DNA of 64,000 nt from Amphiura filiformis (Eukaryota; Echinodermata; Ophiuroidea; Amphilepidida; Amphiuridae), in NCBI RefSeq assembly GCF_039555335.1, contig NC_092631.1:4803501-4867500 (forward strand). The letters run 5' to 3'. The notes under the pieces are model-generated. The model had not been told where the DNA came from. It made no database searches and was given only the letters and a program-made list of their open reading frames with translations. Positions within the stretch are counted from its first letter, which is position 1, and each line of letters begins with the position of its first letter. Positions 31,201-40,521 of this stretch are shown here, piece by piece. The position numbers and the translations under genes were made by a program.

Positions 31201-32801
31201 ACTTAACATAAACAACAAACATATTTTGTGGCAAACTTGTCCCAAAGCTTTTATCCAGATAAATTGACCCACAAAAAAAACCACTGTGCATTAGGTTTTC
31301 AATTTCTGAAGAGCTTTGAGTGAAATTATTTAATTAAATTGTTTAATTAATTCATTGTTTGATTGATTCAATATTTGCACACAGCATCATCCAAAATTAA
31401 GATTATTTAAAGTTAGTAACTATTTTGAACTGTTGCGATATGGTAGTTCACAATATCTTGCAAATGGTAGTGCGCTTTGGCAAAAATTGCATTCATCATT
31501 TCATAGCGAGTGTGTAGAAGAATTCAAATATCACAGATATACTTTTGTAGGCCCTGTGGTTCTTGAGTTATGTTGTAAAGAGGGCTGAAACAACAACATT
31601 TTGTAAAAAAGTATATAACTCATTAACAACAATAAATCAAGCAAGTTTTCAAAGTATATGATTTGTAGAATGAACTTTTGCAAAACATTAAAGTGTTATT
31701 TTTCAATAATATATTGATTAAGATAATGAAAATCAATATTTTGGTTGCATCGACCAACAATACCGCGTCTACCCTTAAAGTAGCAAACTGATTTACCTTT
31801 TTAAACAGGTTGTAAGACCAGGTGGATGTGTTCTCTTCAGGGACTATGGCTTGTATGATCATGCAATGCTCAGGTTTGCTAAAGGACACAAACTCATGGA
31901 CAATTTCTACGTGAGACAGGATGGCACAAGAGCATACTATTTCACTAAAGGTAAATTGTTGCTTTGATACTAGCATAAAGAAACATCCTCATCTCAGTGT
32001 CAGGACAAAGATGTTACCTTGAACTCTTATCAAGGCATGTCCGTCTATCCAGGATGTGATTTTCTATTGTTGGACGTATTGTTCAGTAAGCTGCATCAAT
32101 GTCTTGCATCCATGTAGACGCAATTGAATTTCAAATCAAAATCAAGCTAGTTTAAGCTTACTCAATATACTTCCCATAAAATAAAATTTTGTGGGACGCA
32201 CATACTCGCCCAATCCCATTTGATCCAATCCCTTTTGGTATATTCTCACTTGGTCCATGTCCCATTTAATCTAATTATCCACTTGGTCCAGACCCAGTTA
32301 GTCCAATCTCACTTTAATAGTCCATGTCCCACTTAGGCCATAGTCCAAGTCCCACTTAGCAATGTCCCACTTGGATCATTCCCTTTAAGTTTATGTCCCA
32401 CTTGGGCCATGGCCTTCTTGGGCTGTGTCCCACTTGGGCAATGTCTCACTTGGGTTATGTCCCACTTTGGCCAATAAGGCAAGTTGTTCCAAGATGATGA
32501 TATAAGTGTATTCAATCCCTACATGAGAATTTGTTGAATTGAAAAGAAAGACGTAACCAATCACTTTGTTTGGTTGAAAGCTGCAAGTTATCTGGGACTA
32601 TTATCTTAAAAACTGATCTTAATATTTGTGTCATATATTTTTGTTACATTTCCAGAATTTCTGAACCAGTTGTTTGTATCTGCTGGCTTCAAAGAAAGCA
32701 CCAATGACTATGTTTTACGGCAAACAGTGAACAAGAAAGAAGGCATATCTGTGCCCAGAGTTTTTGTACAAGCAAAATTCACAAAACCAGATCATAGGTG
32801 A
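28055..32801 (+). CDS. METTL6: METTL6, tRNA N3-methylcytidine methyltransferase, 5 coding exons
   Basis: Coding exons: 28055-28291, 29320-29457, 30527-30697, 31809-31950, 32656-32801. All borders are AG/GT, and the product is 277 aa (human is about 284). It uses S-adenosylmethionine to methylate C32 of serine tRNAs, working with seryl-tRNA synthetase (known for METTL6). Visible family blocks: EKEAQRNWDLFYKRNSVNFF and KDRHWTTREFEEL (exon 1), SAM motif I LLEVGCGVGN (residues 88-97) and ACDFSPRAVQFVK (exon 2), FQCDLTKDDL and LFVLSAVHPDKM (exon 3), LFRDYGLYDHAMLRF and FYVRQDGTRAYYFTK (exon 4), and LRQTVNKKEGISVPRVFVQA (exon 5). Length and the absence of a mitochondrial leader favour METTL6 over METTL2/8. 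The start is supported by an in-frame stop at 27962 upstream. It is head to head with EAF and convergent with the channel gene. Confidence 0.97.
28449..28678. mobile_element. MITE in METTL6 intron 1
   Basis: Ends GGGGTCCCTTTCACTAAACT and AGTTTTGTGAAATTGACCCC. Inner arms CATAAGTTAC / GTAACTTATG-like. 230 bp, no coding content. Confidence 0.75.
29320..29457 (+). CDS. METTL6: METTL6 coding exon 2 (SAM motif I)
   Basis: Acceptor TATTTTCAG and donor CAAG|GTAAAT. It encodes 46 residues with the glycine-rich SAM-binding motif EVGCGVGNALYPL and the acidic strand-2 motif ACDFSP. Confidence 0.96.
30076..30278. mobile_element. MITE in METTL6 intron 2
   Basis: Ends CACCTTTTCGGTAAATCCCA and TGGGATTTAAAGAAAAGGTG. 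Followed inward by TAAGCCTTTG / CAAATGCTTA. 203 bp. Confidence 0.8.
30527..30697 (+). CDS. METTL6: METTL6 coding exon 3
   Basis: Acceptor TTTGAACAG and donor CATAAA|GTAAGT. It encodes 57 residues including FQCDLTKDDLVAHIP and FVLSAVHPDKMIEALQNVHK, nearly identical to vertebrate METTL6. Confidence 0.96.
31809..31950 (+). CDS. METTL6: METTL6 coding exon 4
   Basis: Acceptor TTTTTAAACAG and donor AAAG|GTAAAT. It encodes VVRPGGCVLFRDYGLYDHAM through QDGTRAYYFTK and leaves one base of a Glu codon. Confidence 0.96.
32205..32475 (+). repeat. Degenerate short tandem repeat in METTL6 intron 4
   Basis: About fifteen degenerate repeats of 15-22 bp around TCCCACTTGGGCCATG (variants TCCCACTTAGG, CCCATTTAATC, CCACTTGGTCC). 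It ends about 180 bp before the last METTL6 exon. Confidence 0.8.
32656..32801 (+). CDS. METTL6: METTL6 terminal coding exon 5
   Basis: Acceptor ACATTTCCAG. It encodes EFLNQLFVSAGFKESTNDYV through VPRVFVQAKFTKPDHR, with TGA at 32799-32801. A candidate poly(A) signal AATAAA lies near 33955, with AT-rich sequence between, but its use is not shown. Confidence 0.95.
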
Positions 32802-33249
32802 TAACAAGAGTAAGGGCTACATAAGAGACTGGTTAAGAGTGAAACAGTCTCGCAGAGGAGTACTTCTGGAATATTATATCGATCGACTTGATCATCAACA
32901 GTATGATGCCTACAGTGCGACTTCCAGTGCTTTGGGATCCGAGAGGAGTCAACAGAAATTATTTTATTATAAGCTGCCTTAGGGAACAAACCAAAAGTTT
33001 GATGATGTCCTATAAGAAATTTTGAAAGTTGCATTTCAGTTCATTCAACTCTCACAAAGCATGAAGTGCAGAAACAAACAAACAAGTAATATTAGGTCAG
33101 GGCTACTGCATTTTTTCAGAGTTTAATGAACCAATGTGCAACTTTCAAAACTGCATCTTTTCTTACATAATTAGCAATTGTGACTGAATGCAAACAATGT
33201 GTGGCATTGTTAATTGGACCTGTTTTGTCAAACAAAATGTGCTATAAAT

Positions 33250-33433
33250 TTGGTTCACCTCAAGTTACATAGTGACGTATGTGCATATTTCGCTGGCCGC
33301 AGTATCAAATCGTGCGCCTAAACTTAATCGTTAAAAGGGTACATGCATGTGTACAAAAGGGCGTTTTGTCGACACGCTTGCGGCGCAACCGCAAAACAGC
33401 ATTGACGTCACTACCGAACTTGAAGCGAACTAA
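33250..33433. mobile_element. MITE downstream of METTL6
   Basis: Left TTGGTTCACCTCAAGTT; right AACTTGAAGCGAACTAA. Inner TGACGT/ACGTCA. A half copy (TTGGTTCATCTCAAGTTCGG) is at 59700-59800. It falls within the likely METTL6 3' UTR region. Confidence 0.7.
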
Positions 33434-34452
33434 TGTATACAAAAGCTTTCAGATTTCTTGGGGGGACTTAGAATTTGTGAACCCTTTATTTTGTGGATAC
33501 ACTCTATAGACAAGGTGGCTTTTACAATGTTTTGGATGTTGAGGGGAAAATAATGTTTCGCCTGGTGAGAGTTTTCTACATGCTAGCAACATGTAGGGAC
33601 TGCTATAATGTGTGCAAACCTTACAGTGGATTCCATATTACGTTGGCGCATTGGAGAAAAGGTCAAAGAGCATTGGACCTGGATCATTGTCCGAAATAGG
33701 TGACAGAATTAAGTCTTATTGATCTCTTCCTAACTGCATACGGAGTGCAGAGTCAGTGAGCTTGTCAATTTAATATCTTGACAAAAATAGAGGTTACTCC
33801 AAATGAATGTGGAACATATTTATAGTATTGGTAATGCTTGTGCTTTCATAGACACCTATAATCTCTTGGTCTTCACTTAAAATGCAAGAGGTACACTTCT
33901 TGGTTCCCAGATGGGACTATTCCAGATGGAGTTCATGATAAAAAATGTGAGTCAATAAAACAATAATCCGAGGGGTCAGAGGTAACTCATTTTTTTTTGC
34001 AAAAATGAGATTTTGATATCAAAATTTTCAGAAACATGAGCACTTTTCAATAAACACATAGAAGTCAATGACCAGTGAAACAGACTTAACTACGTAAGTC
34101 AGTGTGGACCATTATCTCATCTTTGTGTCACTGGCCCCTCAAATTATAACTTCATTAAATGCTTGCGAAGTTTGACCAGAATGAAATTAAAGAACTATAC
34201 AACTAGAAACAAAACTTTCAATTGAATTGAATTCATTTATTTTCAATTAACACATACCATTACACAAGCACTCTAATCTAAAGCGTGCAAGGTAACTTTT
34301 ATATTCAAATATTTCCATTATGTACAAGTTATTGTTGTTTTGATAATAAATAGCAAAAAGAGGGCAACATTATCAGACATCCTTCGTGTTATTACACTTT
34401 TTAAAGGTTACAATAATGATAACCTTAGTAACTAATTTACAGCATAAGATCT

Positions 34453-34831
34453 GTATGCACAAAACAAGTTAGACCAGGTCTAGTTAGACCTGGTCTAACT
34501 ATGGAGATTAGTCCTATGGAGAAGGAACTTTTTTGGTATTTTATACCTTATTCCATGTAAAGTGTGCTGAGGCTTGTGGATCAACGTCTAAGTGTTGTGC
34601 CTGTGCGTAGCGCACTACAAATCACTGCGCTTTTTTTTCTATGTTATTGTAGATCATGAGCTGTCACGTTAAGGGTTTGTAGCTTAATATTAGATGGCTG
34701 CAGTTTAACTATAATCGGATTTCGCTAGGAGTAAAGGAGGAAAAGAAAGGATCCCTCCCTAATTCTAACCTCCATAGTTACTAACTTACCATGTCTAATG
34801 TTAGACCTGGTCTAACTTGTTTTGTGCATAC
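34453..34831. mobile_element. MITE, ends GTATGCACAAAACAAGTTAG
   Basis: Right end CTAACTTGTTTTGTGCATAC. The arms include a double copy of TTAGACCWGGTCTA, itself palindromic. Inner ACTATGGAG / CTCCATAGT. About 380 bp. Confidence 0.8.
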
Positions 34832-35197
34832 CACACTAAAACATTATTTTCATACCTACATGATTTTATAAAGGCTATTTGAAAGATCTGCATTTTTCTG
34901 GCTTAAAAGAAATCCATGGGTTTTCCTTCACTCTTTGATTACAATAAACTCTTGGGAATTGTCCAGGTAAGCCACTATTTTACCAGATGCTGGTTTTGTC
35001 AGTGAGATCAAAACATGATTTTGTGGCAAGACACCAAAAATATGCCAATACAAAAGTTGTTAAGAATTACAACTTTGTACAAAGTGACTTACTAGAAGAT
35101 ACTAATTTAGTTAAAGTTAAAACTGACTTTTTTTTCAGCACAAAAATTCAACTAACCTTGAAATTTTGAAAAAGTCCTATGCTGTTCTGATAGCTAT

Positions 35198-35793
35198 ACT
35201 GCAACAAAAAGTATCCTTACAGTTTAAAAAAAACCCTAAATTTAAAACTAAACCATATTTGGGTGAATTTATTTTTTTATCTAATCCCGCACATTATGAC
35301 ACCCCATTGAATCAAAGGTAACCTCAAGAAGTTAAGTTACAAGCATTTGATTAGACAAAGGTCCAGTTTTGAAAGTGACAAACTGGCCTATACAAGCCCA
35401 ACAAAGAGACAGCACAGTTTCTTCAGTCAAGCTTTATTCAAAGCAATAAGTTTTTAATTTATCACAAAATTTCATTCATTTTTCAGTTCCTAAGTTTCAG
35501 TTTTACTTTGTTTTAAATTAAAATTAAAGAAGGTGTGCATAAATGAGCCACCCACCTATGTCAAACCAGAAGTCTAGTCAGTGGATTTGTTGAATAGGCC
35601 AGTTTGTCACTTTTAAAACTGGACCCTCGTCTAATCAAAAACTTTACTTCCTGAGGTCACATTGGATTCAATTGGGTGTCATAATGTGCAGGATTAGATA
35701 GTGCATCTATTAAAAAAGATAATTTAACCACGTTTGGTTTAGTTTTCAAATTAGGATTTTTTTCAAGTGTAAGGATACTTTTTTTGGCGCAGT
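35198..35793. mobile_element. Foldback element with arms of about 205 bp
   Basis: 35198-35405 and 35585-35793 are inverted copies (AAAAAGTATCCTTAC / GTAAGGATACTTTTT; ATAGGCCAGTTTGTCAC and its reverse; ATTATGACACCCC-like blocks). The spacer is about 180 bp. No target duplication could be fixed. Confidence 0.8.
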
Positions 35794-36075
35794 GGAATTT
35801 TAGGCACAACCTAAAACTGCCCTTCCGTAAAATTCCCACCAGCAAATAAGGGCACAGAACCTTAATTCTTGTTGGGATTTCAGAGGAGGGAGCTCTCATG
35901 AAATTTACCCCCAAATGAGCGCAGGTACGCCATTAGGCGAACGTTTACGGTGTATGTGAAATATTAATAATTTCAAGCAGTAGCATACATGTACATTTGT
36001 ATGTTTGCTTATAATGCTTTATTTCAACGTAAATATTGAATGATATCATACTTTATAATACCAAAATTGGTAATA

Positions 36076-37035
36076 CAGGGTGTCCCAGAATGATCTATAC
36101 CGGGAAAGATGGATTTTTTAGGTATGAAGGGCATATTGAATGGTCATATTGTTTTGCATTTTAAGTTCTACATATATTTAGCTTTCTCAGATTTTTTAGA
36201 TTTTAAAAATTGGACGTTTCTAGTAGAAGTTATAGAAGATTGCGTAAAAATGGTGAATTCTAAGTTTTGACAACGCAACCTATTTTGCAAATCTGTAACA
36301 TTACTACCAGTTCAGCACAAAGTTATTTGGAAAAAGTTATGCAGGTATTTTAGTTGTGCCCTGTTCATATTTCCACTAAATAGCTGATATCTATCTATTA
36401 TTTATGACGTTACGAAGCAATCATTATATGGAATTAAGGATTTGTGGCCTAATCCCATTCTCTCTTTGGCGGTAGTTTTAAATATAGTTATTGTGGTGTG
36501 AGGTCCATGTCATTTGAAATGCTTGCAGAGATCAAACTGGTTGTGGTACAGAAAAGACGGCTCCTCAATTTAGTGTACAGCAGCGTGGATTTCTTTCAAA
36601 AACTTACTGGCAAAGAAGATTCATTAGACCATAGTGCATAACGTAAAGAAGTTTGACGAGCACGGAACTGTCAGGAATCGGCAGAGTGAAGCTTCAGGTG
36701 CTCGTAAGACTGTAAGAACTAGAGCGAACATTGCAGCTGTCTGGTAAGCTTTAAGGCGCAACCCCAACAGTAGTTGTCGAAATGCTGTGCCAAACATCCC
36801 ACGCTCTTCATTTAATCGTATCGTGCCATTTTTCAAAGGTATGCGAGTCGTTTTTCATCGATTTTACATTATTGCATGCCACGCCAAAACAAATCAAGGT
36901 AGCGTGCTGAAATTAACAGAATAAGTAGGAGACATGTCCAACATTATAATGCTGGTATCAAAAATAGATACACTGCCCGTCTTCTATTTTTAGTTATTTT
37001 TGCAAACACGGTACAAATCATTCTGGGACACCCTG
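36076..37035 (+). mobile_element. Mariner/IS630-superfamily element, internally deleted, partial transposase
   Basis: Perfect 19-bp ends CAGGGTGTCCCAGAATGAT and its reverse, flanked by TA on both sides (36074-36075, 37036-37037). 960 bp. The plus strand at 36545-36840 encodes in pieces APQFSVQQRGFLSKTYWQRR, then VKKFDEHGTVRNRQ, KTVRTRANIAAVW, a stop, and RRNPNSSCRNA...IPRSSFNRIV. This is the N-terminal helix-turn-helix part of the mariner-type transposases common in animals. It is broken by one frame change and one stop, and the DDE catalytic part is deleted. Confidence 0.85.
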
Positions 37036-37100
37036 TACAACCCTTCACTTCAAATACACTAACAGATACATGTGTACATAGAATATGTTGTCACATTTGT

Positions 37101-37305
37101 GGTGTGATCAAGCAAAATCAGTTGGGCATATTTAATTTTCAGTTTTCTCTATTTGTAAACCTACATTTTGGAAAAAAAACCATTGAAATTGAACATTTAG
37201 TTCCAAAAATGAACAGCTAAAAAAAACAATTGTTTCTTTGTTTGGCTATATCTGGATATCAAAAGTGCCTGACTTCCGACTGATTTTGCTTGATCACATC
37301 ACATT
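37101..37305. mobile_element. MITE with ends TGTGATCAAGCAAAATCAG, copy 1
   Basis: Left GTGTGATCAAGCAAAATCAG; right CTGATTTTGCTTGATCACAT. Related by ends and interior to the copy at 50194-50458 (ATTGAAATTGAAC and TTTGTTTGGCTATA shared). Confidence 0.8.
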
Positions 37306-38000
37306 TGTAAGTACACCCCTGTATAGTACATTAAATAAATAGTGTGTATGCAAATATAAGGGAGGCACTATATAATTATGCAGGCACTTGAGGTAAATCG
37401 GTGGTTGATTCCGACACCCTACTTACGTTTTATGTATTACTTGGAAACAATCTGAGAATGTTACTATGAAAGTGCTAATTGTTTGTAATATTTCTTGCTT
37501 TGCTGATTTTTAACTTTTTTGCTTGTTTTGATTTTCTTACATTGTAGACCCCACTTGTAAACAGAGAGAAGCTAACTTATATTGTAACTTAAAATTTAAA
37601 ATTGTGACTAAGGAGTAGCATAAATTTTTTGATGGGGTGTTGACCCCATCCGAGAATGGCAACTTCACTTGTGCATAAACAGAGTTACCATATTTCTAAA
37701 TCGCCTTCAGAACTCAACCCGGGTTATTTTTTTCTAAATTCAAACTCTACTTCAAATCAGTTCACAATAGCTATTGAAGCATCAGCAAATGAGGGCGTAC
37801 ATGTAGAGGTTTTTTGTTTTAAAGTCAACTATTCGACTGAAGCTGACTTCATGCTCTGTGTAAATGGGGTAATAGACCTATATATAAAAACATCATTTTT
37901 ATTCTTTCTGTAGTTGCCTTGAGTGCAAAAAGCACAAAAATTCATTTTATGCAAAAATATCAAACTTTTATAGTATATCATTCTAATTAATATTAGTTGT

Positions 38001-38289
38001 GTTGGAAGAAGGGGCTATCGTGCACCCTCAGAAATCAACTGGTAATCGACGTCTCTAGATCAGAAACAATCAGTACAAAACGATAAGCCATGTTAAAAAA
38101 ATGTCCCATGGGTCAATAGGGGTCAAATTTCATACTACAGGGTTCAAATTTAAAATTGCTCAGATTTTGTCGAAAACCACACCAAAGTATTCCTCTGGTC
38201 ATAACGATTCAGAAAAAGTAGTTTAACCTATCTATGTCACACCGTTCACCATTGATTTCAGAGGGTGCACGATAGCCCCTTCTTCCAAC
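38001..38289. mobile_element. MITE with near-perfect 35-bp ends
   Basis: Left GTTGGAAGAAGGGGCTATCG then TGCACCCTC; right GAGGGTGCA then CGATAGCCCCTTCTTCCAAC. The interior is AT-rich. The arms are almost identical, suggesting recent insertion. Confidence 0.8.
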
Positions 38290-38740
38290 TAAACTATATA
38301 CATTGTATGAAAATATTTGTTGACTATCTACACACAGGTCAATTAAAGGCGATTTCAATCTCAAGGCACCAAAAGTACAAGCCCCAATTTGTTTTTCTTC
38401 ACATGTGCCATTCAAGACAGCTAAAGTCAAGAAAAAATAATATGTTAGTTTCTCAAACATTTGGCAAAAAACGCACATGCTATGCTTTTTTTTAAGTATA
38501 AAAAAGCTATGCAAAATGGGGGGTTTTTAGCTCTTGTTTCACCTGAAATTATTCTTGGACAAAAAAGACCCCGAAATAGACCTACACAACAAAAGCATAT
38601 TTTACATACTACATGTAGGGTGAGTTTGAGAGATGAACCTTTGCCTGTTCTTGGCCTAACTAAGCAGATCACAAATCATGCAATCAGGGCAACAACTACA
38701 TCAGCAACACATAATTTAAAATAGTGATATTTCTCTAAAT

Positions 38741-39019
38741 GGGCTATTCCATTTCAAATCCACACTCTTCTGTGGAAGATTTTGGAAATATCTTCCACAG
38801 GGAGAGTATGAATTTCAAATGGAATGACAACATTAGGCAGTTCCATTTGAATTTCATACACCCTTTGAGAAAGATTCAACCTGAATCTTCCATAGATAGA
38901 GAGTGAGTTTCAAATGGAGTTGCTAATGTGTTAATTCCATTTGAAATTCATACTCCCTCTGTGGAAGATATTTCCAAAATCTTCCACAGAGGTAGTGTGG
39001 ATTTTAAATGGAAGAGCCC
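38741..39019. mobile_element. MITE family GGGCTATTCC, copy 2 (279 bp)
   Basis: GGGCTATTCCATTTCAAATC at the left, AAATGGAAGAGCCC at the right. Flanked by AAT on both sides. Multiple inner CTTCCACAG/CTGTGGAAG arms. Confidence 0.88.
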
Positions 39020-39403
39020 AATATGACCAGTAGAATAGTGGATAGTAGAGAAATTGTTGTATCACAAGATATGCTTTGCATTTACATACATACAAGAAGG
39101 CTTTTGTAGCCTGTCATTTCATGAAGACCACAGTGGGTGTGATGATTTCTGACAATGCATTATGAGTCCTAAAGATTGAGTCACATTTGGAATGTGATAC
39201 TGACCAAATCGAATACTGAACACTATTAACTACAACTAACAACAATAACTGTGATTTATCGTATGGACGGAAAAGTCAGAATTCATAGATTAATACAGGC
39301 CTAGCTTGTCATCTTCCAATGACAGGATTATACAGGACCAGTATATAGTCAAAATTTTTTATTTGTATTTTTCTGTTCTAACAAATGCCATATTTTAGTA
39401 TGA

Positions 39404-39459
39404 CCCAAACAAACCTCACAGCAGTCAAATTTGGTTGACTGCTGTGAGGTTTGTTTGGG
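39404..39459. repeat. Perfect 25-bp hairpin near the channel's 3' end
   Basis: Arms of 25 bp without mismatch (AACCTCACAGCAGTC / GACTGCTGTGAGGTT in the middle) around the 6-nt loop ATTTGG. It lies about 370 bp past the exon B stop, in what may be its 3' UTR. 56 nt is short for a typical pre-miRNA. Confidence 0.85.
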
Positions 39460-39573
39460 ATATCTTGTCATGGAAATTTTTATCACTGGGGCATATCTTT
39501 GTATTACTTTGTTGTAATTGCAAAATGCACACAAAACTTTGATCTATATACTGGCCCTTAGTAGTTAGTATTG

Positions 39574-39818
39574 TTATTCCCTTGGGCACTACTCCCTTTC
39601 TTACGGAGACACGTGAGTGATTGGTTATCAAAGGATATAATCATTTGAGTAACCAATCAAAATCGAGCTTTTAGATCTCTTGGCACTTATCCCTTCAACC
39701 CTACTAACTATTCTTACCATGTCTCCGATTCGCTCAATACATGATATAGTCCTTTTTGTAACCAATCAAAATGGTTCTTAGATGCCGGTAACTTGGCCAG
39801 TAGTGCCCATGGGGTTAA
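39574..39818. mobile_element. TTAA-type MITE (CCAATCA-rich), copy 2
   Basis: Right end AGTAGTGCCCATGGGGTTAA; left CCCTTGGGCACTACT preceded by TTAT in place of TTAA. Contains GATTGGTTA and AACCAATCAAAA motifs like the copy at 10442. It ends 12 bp from the exon B stop codon. Confidence 0.7.
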
Positions 39819-39829
39819 CATATACATTG

Positions 39830-40521
39830 CTAAAGCTTCCTGTACTTTCCATCACCACCACCATCATCACTATTGTCATCCTCATAATCATCCTCAACAG
39901 TCACTTCAACATGCCCTTCAGCTTCCTGTAAAGTAAGATGCCCTAATGCCAACTCCCTCTCTTCTGGATCCGCTACCATTTGCTCCCGCATTTGCTCTTC
40001 CACGGCAACCTGACCTCCGTTATTCATCAGCCTTTCGTGAGTGGCCATCTTCGGAGCGGGGCGTTTCTCGTACAAGATGCACGCAACTGCTGTTAGTACA
40101 ACCATTCCGTTAAAGTAGTACATGGTAGTAGCTAACTTATATACCCACTCCACCCATCCAGAAGTGTGTTCAGTCGCTATCAAGTCCCCAAATCCGATCG
40201 TTGTGAGTGAAACGAAACAAAAATACTGAGCGTCAGCGTGTCCCCAGCCTTCAATACTGGCTATAATAGCAGCAGGAATTACAAGTAGAATGACATACCC
40301 AGCAAGGACAAAGATGAGTGTCGTGATGAACAGACGGAGGAAATTTGCACGTATGCAGTGTGAGAGGCCATTTTGTATTTTCTGTGACATAAGCAAGATG
40401 CGTTCTTTCATCAAGGTGCCAGACTCGATCAGAAACCATGCCATTAGTGGGATACCAAAGAATGCATAGAATCCAAAGAGGACTTTTCCTGCAGAAGTTG
40501 CTGGCGAAAGATGACCAAATC
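39830..40521 (-). CDS. K2P channel terminal exon B (TM2-TM4, pore 2)
   Basis: Acceptor CATGCAG, 692 bp. It begins with GFGHLSPATSAGKVLFGFYA and includes pore 2 SLTTIGFGDLIATEH and TM4 TTMYYFNGMVVLTAVACILY. The tail repeats ELALGHLTLQ and ends DGKYRKL. There are no stops or frame breaks, and the changes relative to exon A are mostly conservative. It therefore looks like a maintained duplicate exon rather than a pseudogene. Confidence 0.9.
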
